A stretch of DNA of 64,000 bases from Rhizophagus irregularis (GCF_026210795.1 NC_089449.1:3596001-3660000); one strand, 5' to 3'; numbered from the stretch's first letter, positions 46,422 through 58,397 are shown. A program made the numbers and translations. Notes: generated by a model from the letters alone, not told the origin.

Positions 46422-47648
46422 CTATTTGACACGAATGTGTACAAACTTCGTTTCTTTACTTTCTTCTTCGCTTTTTTTAGGAGAAACAGTAGATACATCG
46501 ATGTTTTCAGAATCAATGCTATCAAGTTCTGAATTTACTTGGTGAATATCTGGTCGTTTATCTGGTTCGTGTTCCCAGCATTCTATTCAATTAGTTTACA
46601 ACAACAAGAAAATTTATATTAGCTCTAAAGGAATCGTTGCTCAACAATTATTTCATACTTACTTTGATATAGTTCAACAAATATAGCATTCGTGTTCTTA
46701 ACAGGTTCTTCTCTTAAACGATTAAGAATCGTTAAGATAATAGAAGGATGTTCATCATCTTTTTTATTTTCAAAATCGAAAGGTGATTTTCGACTTGTTA
46801 ACTCCCAGAACAATACTCCCAAGCTGTATATATCACATTTTTCGGTTTTGCGGTATGAATGAGTCTCAAAAAATTTAGGGTCTATATAAGGTATTACGCC
46901 ATATGTTCCAGCGTTATTATCTGATCCTTTTAGACACGAATGGCCAAAATCCGCTACTTTTATCGTATTCTGATGTAATAGGATATTATTGGGATGCTAA
47001 AAATAATTGCACAATATAGTGAATTATTTTAATTAAATGAATTACAAAATAGCATTATTGTACTTACAAGATCCCCGTGTACGATTTCCCTATCATCATG
47101 TAACCATAAAATCGCACTTGCAATCTCTTTAGCAAACTTTAATTGGTCCTTCCATTTAAAAGTTATAGTATTATTTCTTAAATAATCTCTAAGTGTTCCG
47201 CCGTCCGCGTATTCAAGAACAAGCGAATATTTTTTTTCATCTAAGAATATTAAAAAATGTCAACATATAAAAAATTATCATAGTAGATAATGCATAATTA
47301 TTAATTTACCGTCTGATTTCGTAATTCCGTGAAAATGAATTATATTCTTATGCGAATTAGCCATATTCATTAAATAAATCTAGAAAGAAAAGGAACTCTT
47401 AATATTTTATTTTTAATAACGAATTGTTATAAGTAACACACTTCTTTATTATCAACAGATTTTTTAATTGCATATATCGTTGATGTATTCTTCCATTTTG
47501 CAGCATAAACCGAAGCAGATCTTCCAGAGTCGATAGTCGCCGGAAGGATCTTAAGATCTTGAGGACCATAATAGTGGATTTTCCTGTCATCCAATAATAT
47601 CTCATCGAAATGTAACTGAATTGGCGTGACGTAGTGATACTGATGCAT
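46422..47648 (-). CDS. Tyrosine-kinase-like protein kinase, complete kinase domain
   Basis: Five exons (47442-47648, 47310-47379, 47068-47240, 46663-46996, 46422-46582) join in frame to 314 aa. The Gly-loop IDSGRSASVYAAKW (39-52) is atypical, with a single conserved Gly. K62 lies in AIKK, and NIIHFHG and VLEYADGGTL follow. The catalytic loop is HGDLHPNN (147-154, Gly replacing the usual Arg), DFG is at 166-168, APE is replaced by IDP, and DIYSLGVLFWELTS is followed by CWEHEPDKRP. It belongs to the kinase family that is greatly expanded in these fungi. The Cys4 N-terminal ribbon seen in relatives is absent from this model. The C-terminal tail is acidic and Ser-rich. Activity is plausible but the Gly loop and the Arg change call for caution; substrate unknown. 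Confidence 0.88.
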
Positions 47649-48194
47649 ATAAATATAAAATTCATTTTTGTATGATGCACGTGATGCAAAATTGGACGTT
47701 TAAAAAAATTTTTTTGATTCCGAAAAGGAAGGAAATGGAGGAACGTATTTATATTAAAAAATTATGCGCAGTAAAAAAAAAACCATTTTTATGGCGCAGT
47801 ATCCAATGTTAAAATCTTCCGCAAAATTATATTGATGACAAATTAATATTTTCTTAACGCTTTTTATATGAAATCCAGAGTTAAAAGTGAAATAAATTAT
47901 AGTTCCCAGCGTAACGTTAGGGAATTAGTTATGCAAAGAGGTCGTTTTGGAACTTCACTTTAACTTAATAGTTCATAATGAAAGAAGCGAGCAAAAGGTC
48001 AAAAATATCAGCAGTTCGTTTCTATTTATACAATTTTCTTCATGTAACATACATTAAGTGGATTTCAGCCAAGCTGCATAATCGTATTGCTTTTGCAGTT
48101 GTACTTTTTTCATCTTTGCGTTACATTGGTTACAATTGATACACGTGTTACTGTAATATGGTAATTTGCTTTCATGATGTACTTTCAAAGAAGT

Positions 48195-49650
48195 AAATTT
48201 TTTCCGGTTTCGATTCCTGATTAATTTTTTGATCAAATGTCAATCAGTTATACGAAGTTTTGAACACAATTTAATAGTGTTTCACGACTGAGCTGACTGG
48301 GCCATTGTGAAATAACATTTAAACTTTGTAATATACATAATAGATTTTTTTGATAAACTTTTATCCATCTTTAAAAAGAAAAAAATGAAAAAGAAACATA
48401 ATCTGTAATCTAAACGTCAGCCATACTTAAGTTTTCATTATTATAATTATCACAATGTTTAATGATTTTTGACAAATAAATAATACAAGTAATAACAATA
48501 CTACAATAGTTTTATCGTAGATTAAAACTCTGAATTCTGAAAATACAATAATACAATTTAAAAAAACAATTAAATAAATATACTGTAATTAAAAATATAA
48601 TAAAAGATAATAATAATGTGTAATTAAAGAATATAGACAAATTTGTGGACTAAAAATGTCATAAAATTGGTTTTAAATTTCGAATATAGAAGATATTGCA
48701 AAAAAATAGTTTCTTTTTTTTAGGTAATGTCTTCGACTTCGCGTTAGATAGCATAATTAAAAATTAACTTACCGCAATAATTCTTATTGATTTCTACACA
48801 AAGATAAATCAAGATACTGCATCTTTGCCTCAATTTTATAATTGTTATCGATTGAATATTTTGCGATATAGGTTATACTGCAAAGCGATACAATGACGAT
48901 GACCGTAAAACAGACATCCATTACTTAAGAAATAAAATATTTGGAATTTTACGAGGAAAAACATATTTATAAAATTTTTTAAATGCTGACGATGGCTAAA
49001 ATCGTATTATTATTTAGTTGACGTCTGTTGAATTGTGTATTATGACGATGTTAACCATGTATTATTATTTAATTGGCGTCTGTCTAATTGTGTATTATAA
49101 CATTAATCCACATGACTTAACGATATATTAAATAATAATATCACATAATTGATATTATTAACGTAAAATATCATTATTAATATATATAATATAATAATGG
49201 GAGCACATGTAGCTGCATAAACGTAAATACAGTAATGTACAGTGCTATATAACAATAAAATAAGATAATAATGACTACACAACTTTGCCAATTTGGTAAA
49301 CAATGTAAAGATTTTTAATATTGAACATATGAATTAACGTAAACTATTTTATCCCATATTTATTATGTAAGCATTTATTCATCTACGATAAATACAAAAT
49401 AATACATTTTAAAATGCACAAAATACAGGGAATATATGAGTAAATGATGTGCGTATCACGAGAACCTTCATTGAATGACTCATCTTGTATCACCAAGCAT
49501 CCGGGAAAGGAAATAATTTTCATACAATGAATTAACACATTAGTCGATCTATTTAAAATGTATATTAATACATACTAATGAACAATGGTCTACAATGTAT
49601 ATAATGATCTCATTATGCAATCAATTACCCCGCTTGTTCAAACGAATCAA
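48195..49650. repeat. Segmental duplication shared with 34670-35930
   Basis: Second copy. Both copies lie to the right of kinase sequence on the same strand (a remnant at 33086 and the gene at 46422), so the duplicated unit may have included a kinase gene. Confidence 0.9.
48784..48921 (-). CDS. 45-aa short membrane or secreted protein
   Basis: Paralogue of the gene at 35280-35420: same hydrophobic N-terminus, motif KYSIDNNYKIEA, then MQYLDLSLCRNQ. It lacks exactly one codon (Ile34 of the other copy). TATAAATATG lies 41-50 nt upstream (48962-48971). See the sister gene for the argument that both are real. Confidence 0.6.
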   Translation of the reverse strand: MDVCFTVIVIVSLCSITYIAKYSIDNNYKIEAKMQYLDLSLCRNQ

Positions 49651-49681
49651 CTAAATAATATTTTTATTGTTGATTTTATTC

Positions 49682-49689
49682 TATAAATA
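49682..49689 (+). promoter_or_regulatory. TATA box of the 51-aa gene
   Basis: TATAAATA, 52-59 nt before the ATG at 49741. Confidence 0.6.
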
Positions 49690-49740
49690 TGCCCTAAATA
49701 TGACACTAAAATATACTTCCTTTTTTTATTTTCCTTAATA

Positions 49741-49896
49741 ATGGAGATTTTTAAAATTTTAATAATTTTTGCTTTATTAACAAAATATGCCTTAGATCAA
49801 GGTTATAACGTAGAATGGAAACATGATTTATTTGGCCATTTCAAATTTCATAAAATCGATCGAAGGGAGAATTGTCAAAATTTATATAGAAATTGA
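49741..49896 (+). CDS. 51-aa secreted or membrane protein, KYxLDxGYxVE motif
   Basis: ATG at 49741, stop TGA at 49894-49896. Residues 2-14 form a hydrophobic signal-like segment (EIFKILIIFALLT). KYALDQGYNVEW follows, a clear match to the family motif of the minus-strand short genes (KYTIDDGHYDLEL, KYSIDNDYKIEA). The rest, KHDLFGHFKFHKID, matches two stretches of the protein encoded next door at 50408 (GLLGHLKLHKID and SHPLFGHLEID). So this gene links the two groups. Function unknown. Confidence 0.65.
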   Translation: MEIFKILIIFALLTKYALDQGYNVEWKHDLFGHFKFHKIDRRENCQNLYRN

Positions 49897-50327
49897 ATCT
49901 TTCGGTAAAGTATCAATCTTGAAGTTATTATGTTCATTTTTTTTTAAAATATCTTTTTTATTTTTTTTAGATATCATTTTTTTTTATTTTTAATCATCTT
50001 CATTATTAATTGAAAATAAAAGAAGTAATCTTACATGTAAATATTTCTAGTTAATATATTACTTATATTCTTTTTTATTTATTTATTTAACGAGTCATCT
50101 AAATTTTTTTGTAATAAATTAGAAAATGGTCTTTTAATCAATATAATCAATATGCAAATCACGTCTCTTATTCAAGAAGAATATAATATTTTATCATATT
50201 CAGATTTATCCATATTTATTCCTCAGATTTCTACAGATCCATACGTAATTTACTAAAAAAGTAAAGAATAATTTAAATTACCTTTTATAGTATTGTACGG
50301 TACCTTAATCAGCCTTTTACGGTAAAA

Positions 50328-50338
50328 TATATAAATAG
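50328..50338 (+). promoter_or_regulatory. TATA box of the 116-aa secreted protein gene
   Basis: TATATAAATAG, 70-80 nt before the ATG at 50408. Confidence 0.7.
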
Positions 50339-50407
50339 CCCAAAAAATAATTTAATAAACATAAACATTCTTCATTCTCATTTTATCTTCGTTTGTTATT
50401 ATCAGTT

Positions 50408-50758
50408 ATGCGTTTAATTAAATTTATTTTATTATGTTTAATAATGTTATATACCTTCAATATAGGCTATCAATTTGCTCTTTTACATAATGAACCAATT
50501 GAAAATAAACTAATTACATTATTCATCAAACATAAATGTTCCGCAAATGTGAATTACGGTCTACTCGGTCATTTAAAACTTCATAAAATTGATTACAAAC
50601 CATATATCATAGAATGGAGTCACCCTTTATTCGGTCATTTGGAAATCGATAAAGATTATTTATTTATCGTAGAATATTTATTTGACCTTACCGATTTTTG
50701 TAAAAGTGATCGGGAAAAGTTTTTATACATTGATTTGGTAAAAGTTATTCAACCTTAA
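50408..50758 (+). CDS. Small secreted protein with internal LFGHL repeat
   Basis: 116 aa from ATG 50408, the first true ATG after a good TATA box; the ORF is open a few codons further upstream without an ATG. Residues 1-~22 look like a signal peptide (IKFILLCLIMLYTFNIGYQF). Two related segments follow: YGLLGHLKLHKIDYKPYIIE and WSHPLFGHLEIDKDY. They match the tail of the 51-aa protein at 49741, so the two genes are tandem relatives ~500 bp apart. Only two cysteines remain in the mature part. No known domain. Confidence 0.7.
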   Translation: MRLIKFILLCLIMLYTFNIGYQFALLHNEPIENKLITLFIKHKCSANVNYGLLGHLKLHKIDYKPYIIEWSHPLFGHLEIDKDYLFIVEYLFDLTDFCKSDREKFLYIDLVKVIQP

Positions 50759-53590
50759 TATTCTTATGTTCAAATTATTCTTTTTATCATTAATTTCTTT
50801 TTTTTTTAGATGAATTCACTTTCAAGTTTATTTGTTTTTATCGCCGTTTACATTCAAATGTTTTGTATTAAACAATTCTAGTATATAATGGGCTATCTAA
50901 TATTTGTAAATAAATTATCTTATTCTTTTATCAATATTCAAATCATTTTTGCGTCTCTTCCTATAACATTAGGTAAAAAATATGGTAAAGTCATTAATTT
51001 AAAATTAATGTGTACAAGGTGATAAAGTGATCAATTTCTTCCATTTTCAGAATTGCTATCTTTTAAGATTAACCAAATGTTTTGTTATAATGTTTTTAAA
51101 AAATTCTTTATCCCTCCTCTATGGGGAAAGTTTGCTATTCTTTCACATAAAACAATTTGAGTATTTATACAAATAACTACAAGAATATCGTTTGGAGAGA
51201 CGAAGAAATCCTCAATCAAGAGGATGAGTACTCGATATTGTTACCAAAGGTCGCTACTTAGTCTTCTGTTTTTCTTTAAGATCTATTTTTCATTGTACTA
51301 TATACTGAAGGATCCACTTAAGATTGTTATAAAAGGAGATTATTCTTGGATTAATAATCCCTGTATTGTTTCAAATACCATATATAATTATAGAAAATTT
51401 TATTTGATTTCATTTAAGAAAGAACTAAATTCTAAACTATCAAAAATCTGCTGTTTTTTTTTTCATTAATATGATTCTCTAATAGTAATCAGATATCTAT
51501 GTTGCAAATTTGTACTTTTAACATAAAATTATAACTAAACCTATTAAATTAATGACATTTTTAAGATAGTTCATTGATGAAATTTTATAATTCTGAGAAC
51601 TGTTTCAGCGTTTAATTGTTATTATTAATGATAATCAATTGGTTGACATTTTGTTCTCTTGGAAAAATCATTATTTCTGGTTAATACTTTGTTTTTGTAT
51701 GTAGTGATGTATAGATTTTCACGTTAAAGCCTTCAAATTTTGAATCATATAAAATTCATTTATAACAAAATGTATTACAAAATTGTACTTATAATTTTTC
51801 AATCAAATGAAAAACCATTACAATCATCAGGTGTTGATGAATACAAAAAGTTAATTGTCCCAACGTGATAAATTATCAGATCTAGATATTCATTTTCAAT
51901 TATTATACTTTTAAGAGAATTTTTGTTCACTGGTTTCCAACTTGAACACAGAAACCTCTTTGCAATTTCTATATAACAAGAATGTCACGAAGAGATTTGA
52001 AACTATGATATCTAAGGTTGATGGGCGCCTCTATCCAATTGAAAGGTGAAATTTAAAAATTGCATTACATGATTCTAAACTAGGGTCACATCAATCTGAG
52101 ATGAACTCTTTCATTTTCTATATCTTCCACTTTCATTTCGTATAGTTTCCTTTTTGGCATATAATGTCCTCGTCCATCATCTCTCTGCTACTGTTGCGCT
52201 AATTTCCTATGGGGAAGCTCTTCCCTGGCTGAATAGACTTCCCTGCAGTTACCTCTGATGTTAAATAAAATATATATATATACATATATAATGTATTAAT
52301 GTGAAGTTAAAATAAACTATGATGTATAAGCTATATTCTGGAGTGCAAGATCACTCCAACGTCCGTTTCTCCTGTTGAGCTAACTCTCACCATCCAAACT
52401 TTCCATATACTGCATCAATAGAGAACTTTTTATATATGACCATGATTTCATCACTCATAAACATATCAAATACTTTCAAATTCTATGAATGAAACAGAAT
52501 AATAAGTTAAATCATTATATAAATTTATTATAGAAAAAAGCCGTCAAATTACTCACGATATCTAATATCATTTTCACAAGCTTAATAAATTTGTGAATTT
52601 GATTGTCTTATGAAACTTTCATCAAGAATTTTGTTCTCGTCTAAGGCTAATCTAATTATCATTTTCATTTTTTTCTGGCCTTCTTCGTCTTCTCAACCAT
52701 TCAAGAACTTTGTCATTTTATACAGGTTTTTAAGCTTCGTTTTTTGGTGAATGACCTTGTTCCTCGTCCAAACCTTCCTTTTTAGCCAATTTACTGGGAA
52801 AGCTCTCTTTCAAACTTCTCCCTAACCGTATAGACTTTCCCGTAGTTGCCCTCTAATGTTAAATAAAAACATTAATATATAATGTACTAATATGAAGTTA
52901 AAGTAAAATATTTACCAAGACAGGCGTGAGACTCCGTGGGCCATTTTATGTTGGACGTTCTCCCCTATAATCCTTCAATAATTTTGCGGGTTTTGATATA
53001 AAGAAAATTAGCATACATAAGATGTCGGCGTTTCTAAAGTCTTGACTTAAAATTTTTATTTTTTAATTAATTTGATCTTTAAAAATAATACCCATTATAT
53101 TATAATTAATGGGAAAGGAAAAAATGAATGAATAAAGTGAAGAAATAATAAATGGACCAAGAGAAGGATTTTTTAAAAAAATTGTATTGGTAAAATTCTA
53201 TTTTTGATTGAATTTTTTTGGCGATAAATACGGTAAACCTGTCTCATGGGGTTCACGTGATTTTTTTAAAAAAAATGGCTTAAGGAAATGAGAAAACATC
53301 GAAAAATCAGGGAAAATGAAAATTATAAATAATTATTATTCATCAAATAAAATAAAATGATTGTTAAATGGACAGAGTAGTGGTATCTTAAAAATTATAA
53401 TATTAACATAAAAATTAATAAAATCTTTTAATGACAAAATAGAAAAAAATTCGATACTATGAATACTTCTTGTTTCATTTCGACTTTACTATTTGATTGT
53501 TTAAATTTTTGATCTTTCTTACCCAGGAATGACATGAGAACACAGATTCATGGTGAATGCCGGTCTATAATTACAAGACCAACGTGTAGA
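50759..53590. other. AT-rich intergene with an internal ~600-bp-spaced duplication
   Basis: 52130-52320 and 52735-52915 share ATAGACTTTCCC(G/T) and GTTAAATAAAA...AATGTA(C/T)TAAT(A/G)TGAAGTTAAA in the same order. No gene recognised; a few short Ser/Leu-rich ORFs are not convincing. Confidence 0.5.
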
Positions 53591-53599
53591 AGTATTGTA

Positions 53600-54340
53600 A
53601 TGTTTGTTAATCCTTCACTTTTGTATTAATTATAAAATTTCCATAAATAAATATTTCTTTCACTTTAAAAGATCTACATCTCAACATTAAATGTCATCTA
53701 ATTTTTGACTTATTAATAATGTGTATTGAAGAAGATAAGAAATGTAGTCCAATCAAAGTAACATTATTAACGATTGATTAAATCCAAAAGATTTAATTAA
53801 CATAATTAAAATTAGTTCGTACATAAATAGAGAAGTATGACAAAATCAATATTTGATGATTCTTTAAAAATGTATATATTTATTAATATAAAAATATTTA
53901 AATTAATTTATTATAAATTAAAATTAAATGAAAAAAATTCTATTTCTTTGACAATTTTCTTGACTTCTTTTATCAATCATTTCATCTATTTACATAAATA
54001 AATACAATAAAAAGTTAATTATGAATTTAATTAAAAAATTTTAAAAAACAATATTAATGTAAATACCTTCAGAATCAATTCTTAAATTGATTAAATTGGA
54101 TTCTGGAAGATCTTTAAAATCTAAAATTCTACTTGTATAAATTGCTTGAGGATGCGTACTATATGAGAGTGTATTAGTATTTGATAAAGTGCTGTTAATG
54201 ATGGTAAATCTTTATTAATTTCATCTGCTTCTTCAGCTTGTTTACAGATCTCGGTATTTTTCTCATCAATAATTTCTCTCTTATAAACAGATAAAATCCC
54301 CAGTTCATTGCTTTAGGTCGTTTTAGAGGGTCATTATCCC
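53600..54340. repeat. Kinase 3' flank repeat, copy 1
   Basis: Matches 55605-56070 in the same orientation, including TCTACATCTCAACATTAAAT and AATAATGTGTATTGAAGAAG and the decayed kinase tail codons. A third partial copy begins at ~63870 and runs off the window. Confidence 0.85.
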
Positions 54341-55540
54341 AACATCAGTGAATTATGTCTAAAATTAATTGAGGAATTTTATAATTGGACTTTGGTCTTA
54401 ATCCTTGACAAATTAACAGCTAAGGTTCTGTCATGAGCAATATCATGATAAGGGGGTAATCCAGTACAGATTTCATATGCAATGATTCCAAATCCATAAA
54501 TATCACTTGCTTGAGTATATTCTTTTCCTCTTAAAACCTCGGGAGCTACATAAGGTAAAACTCCATACGTACCATTGTTTTGAGCATTCATTGGTCGACA
54601 TAATCCCAAATCAGTAATAAAAATAATTTGATTAGCCATATTTATCATATTTCCAGAATGAAAATCACGATGAATTAATCCTCGTTCATGGATTTTACCA
54701 ATACCAAGTACTATATATCTCAAAGCATCCAACTTATTCATCCAACTCAGTGAAATAAAATCCTTATCTAGATACTGCCTTAAACTACCATTTATCCCAC
54801 GTTCCATTATCAGCATAAATTCGTTTGTTTCTGGATTTTTAGTAAAACCATAGCAGCGAATCACTCCGACACTTCCACATTCATTCGTAATAACATGTAA
54901 TTCAGCCTGAAAAAATTTACATTAATTCAGTGCTTAAAATGCTAATTCAATTAAAAATTGGAGAAAATGATATTTTACTTCTCTTAAAAGTTCGGCTATA
55001 TTATCCTGTGAGTTATGTATACATTTTAAGACAACACGTTTTTGATCTCTTTGCCAACGATTGTTATCAAAATTCCAAGTGTATATATTTCCTTGTTTCC
55101 AAATTGCTTTATAGATGGTTCCAAAACCTCCCTAGCTAAATACTAGCTAAATATTCAACATTTTCGAAGTTTTTGTGTTCAATCCACTCTATAATTTGTT
55201 CTTTGTTAGCCTTTATTTGTATGCTTTGAATAAATTTATCAATTTCGGGATTTCCACTAGTCCAATTTTTAAATTCTTCTTGAAATCGTTTAGAACTACA
55301 TGACTGACACCAAGAAACGGTGGTTTTGGGTTGTTTACATCCTTTACATAACCCGGATTCTTTGTAGCGTTCTTTTATTTCTTTATTTAATATTAGTTTA
55401 TCCACAAATAATTCTTGTTCTTCGGTCAAGTTGCGAAAGGAGAAATCTTTTATTTGTTCATATACATCATCGCTAATCCTATATTCTTCCATCTCGTGTT
55501 TAAAAAAAATTGCCTTCCAATTTTTATCATTTGTTTTCAC
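54337..55540 (-). pseudogene. Broken kinase gene with N-terminal Cys4 ribbon
   Basis: The N-terminal part (55136-55540) carries a ribbon C-KGC-(x)n-WCQSC followed by the KNWTSGNPEIDKFIQ segment typical of this kinase group. The kinase domain starts with GGFGTIYKAIW at ~55131. It continues through an intron (54907-54978) to LRQYL, HRDFHSGN, a DLG in place of DFG, and APEVLRGKEY. Three lesions are visible. A tandem 11-bp duplication (TAGCTAAATAC, ~55133-55154) shifts frame between ribbon and Gly loop. A frameshift near 54410 precedes the codons for CQGLRPKS. A TGA lies between IIH and CWDND (~54345). The long intact stretches suggest recent loss. Confidence 0.8.
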
Positions 55541-55604
55541 AAGTATATATTTGGAATTTATTATCCAGTTCTTTTATCTTTTAAACATGTACTAGAAGTG
55601 TTGT

Positions 55605-56070
55605 GCTAATCGTTTGTTAATCCCTTCCATAAATAAATATTTCTTTCACTTTAGAAGGTCTACATCTCAACATTAAATGTCATCTAAAGTTACAAAAGTT
55701 TTTGACTTATTAATAATGTGTATTGAAGAAGATAAGAAATGTAGTAACAATTATTTTCATCTATTTACATAATACAATAAAAAGTTAATTATGAATTTAA
55801 TTAAAAAATTTTAAAAATAATATTTAATGTAAATTACCTTCTTACTGGAAGATCTTTAAAATCTAAAAATTCTACTTGTATGTATTAGTATTTGATAAAA
55901 GTGCTTTTAATGATGGTAAATCTTTATTACGGCTAATTTCATCTGTTTCTTTAACTTGTTTACGGATCTCTGTATTTTTCTTATCAATAATTTCTCCCTT
56001 ATAATCAAATAACATTCCCAGTTCCATTTGCTTTAGGTCGTTTTAGAGGGTTATCATCCCAACATCGATG
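55605..56070. repeat. Kinase 3' flank repeat, copy 2
   Basis: Carries a fragment of a kinase C-terminus on the minus strand, IHRCWDDNPLKRPKANG (~56020-56072), so a second kinase gene probably once stood to its right. Confidence 0.8.
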
Positions 56071-56242
56071 AATTGCACTCATAACACATCTTCATAAACA
56101 CTAAACTCGATTATGACATTATTTTATTCAAGTGGTTTATCAATACCTGGCTGCATGTAACTTTATCATAATAATCTATAGGGAAAAATAAAATTCAATA
56201 AAGAATTTTACAAACTAAATACAAAACCACCATTTTCACTTA

Positions 56243-56377
56243 TTAAGCGTAATGAGGTTTATGTGTTGATCGTAGCACAGGATCACGGGTCTTTTTAACA
56301 GTCGCGTTGATGTTTGGCGTCAGGTTGTCAGCACGCACAGAAGTGATTTCAAACTGACCAGAAATTGACAAAATCAT
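56243..56377 (-). CDS. Possible short secreted peptide, GC-richer than its surroundings
   Basis: A 44-aa ORF (ATG 56377, stop 56243). The frame stays open upstream as RRCSHYIITLLV, so with an upstream exon the N-terminus would be a classical signal peptide (basic, then IITLLVMILSIS, then TSVRA before DNL). The proposed mature part, DNLTPNINATVKKTRDPVLR and a short tail, has basic pairs. Third positions are unusually often G or C compared with the flanks. No relative recognised; could be an exon of a larger gene. Confidence 0.35.
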   Translation of the reverse strand: MILSISGQFEITSVRADNLTPNINATVKKTRDPVLRSTHKPHYA

Positions 56378-56899
56378 TACAAGTAAGGTAATAATATAAT
56401 GAGAACATCTTCGCTTATTTGAACCACCTTTTTAATCATATCTGTCATCTTTTAATGTGCAATTGCAGGTATCTGCCTTACTTTTCTCAAACCTAAATCT
56501 CGAAGAAATTTGAATAAATGTTATTGAACGATTAAAAAAAGATAATTTGCGAGTGCAGTATGTTATTGTGACTGCATAATGTGTTTACCTAATCACTAAA
56601 TATCAGGTCAATTGAATTCCGAATTGTGGATCTCTCAGATTGGACAAAATCGAATGGAACAGGAACCTTAAGTTGTTCTGACCATTCTTAAATCAAGAAA
56701 AAGTTTTCTAAGGACAAAATTAATAATAATATGCAACAATTGTTACGTGAGGGATCAGACTAGATGGTAAGTATTTATTTATATAGTTTTTCTCTTTTCA
56801 CAATACACTTAATTATTATGGTATTTTAAACTTGGAAACTCCATCTGAAGATTCGTTGTTAATTGCTGAAATGTTTAACATTAGATCTTATTCGTAAAT

Positions 56900-57700
56900 A
56901 TTGACTGGATTCCGTTTAGCAAGATCTATACGTTATCATTATAAGAAGGTTGTGTGAGTTAATATAAGATAGATGTGAAGACGAAATGGAAAATTTATAG
57001 AACAGAAAGTAATTTTGAAAGAAGATATGATATAGAAGTAAGAAAATATAAAAAAGAAATTGAAGCTCTATGAAACTCTGCAAACAAAGTACGACTTTTT
57101 TCAGATTTCGAAACTACACATGTTGAAGGAATATTAGTTAAAGATAAGATGTCTGAAAAAGATAATAATCGAGAAAATAGATAATAGCGACAACGGGTGA
57201 AGAAATAATAGTACGAGATTTTTGTACTAAAATTCACAATTTCAACAATAATAACATTTTAGAGGTTAAGGAGACGAATTTGGTGTTAGAGGGTGCGAAT
57301 AATAAAACAAAATAAATAACTAACATAAACAATAATAATAACTAATATAAACAATATAGAATTGGACAATTTAAATATAGAAAATGGGAGTAATGTAAAG
57401 GTTAATGAAATTGAAGGGAATTTAATTAAAAAAAAAGTTAGATTTAACAAAATTATCAATCATTCAAGGATTAGGTGTTGAAAAGAAAAAATATATGCTA
57501 AGCGAAAGATCAAAAATAATTCTTGGGATATAATAGGTTTAACTGACGGAAGCTGAAAGAAAATGTGGCGAAAAGGATATAAAAGTTGATCTACAGGAGA
57601 TGAAGATAATTCAAAAGGTGTGATAATATTGATTTGGCGAGTCATGTGGCTAATATAGAAAAATTTTAAGAATTAGCAATAAAATTAACAAAAAGAAAAA
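56900..57700 (+). pseudogene. Degraded coding remnant
   Basis: Between 56990 and 57190 the plus strand reads RKYKKEIEAL, then NSANKVRLFSDFETTHVEGI, then KDKMSEKDNN with single stops between, and near 57628 DLASHVANIEKF. It looks like a decayed gene with a coiled coil; the family is not recognised. Confidence 0.35.
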
Positions 57701-58397
57701 TAATTCGAGAATTATATTAATTAATTTATTAATTTAATGTATGAAAATAATCTATTCGATATTCAAAGATACATGGATTTTGAAACTGCTAATTCATATT
57801 GTTAGTTAGTCATCGTTTAGAAGTGAAATTGTAGCGTTAATAAATGCTTTATTAGTAATTTTACCGAAAAATAGCAAGGTAACAATTAGGACAGATTCAA
57901 AAATATGATTAATCGTTTTAATCATATTATACATTCAACTTTTTAATCGAACGAAATTTAAATTTTACAAAATTTGAAGTATTCGACAAAATATTTGGAA
58001 TATTTCGTATAATATATCTATATCATTTAACATTCGTTAACCATAAGTAAACCGTAGAATCAAGTGGTGAAAGGATACATATATACATATCAATTATACA
58101 AAATGGTTCATATATGAATATAGTTTGGATTAAAAAATATTCGCGATCCGATTTATTCACTCATTTATTTAAAACATGAGTTAACAAATTATTAAAAGAA
58201 TACGATTTATTTTTGCACAACTTTTAAAAAATAATTGAACTTTATAAAGGAACATAAAGCATTTATATTCGTAATAAATAAAAATAAAAAATAAAATAAT
58301 TAAAATATGAAATTTGAAGTTAAATTATGTTAAAATATGTAAAAGGAATATTTATATATAGTAGTAAAAATTTTGAGCATTTAAATTTTTGTAATAT
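57701..58397. other. AT-rich intergene, nothing recognised
   Basis: No supportable gene, array or element ends were seen. Confidence 0.4.

Noticed and set aside
48054-48236. 60-codon minus-strand ORF with CINCNQCNAK
   Set aside because: The cysteines recall the N-terminal ribbon of related kinases, and the ORF sits upstream of the kinase at 46422, but no splice path joins them; too weak to annotate.
49103-49303. 66-codon hydrophobic minus-strand ORF
   Set aside because: Composition expected from AT-rich DNA; the corresponding region of the other duplication copy is not open in the same way.
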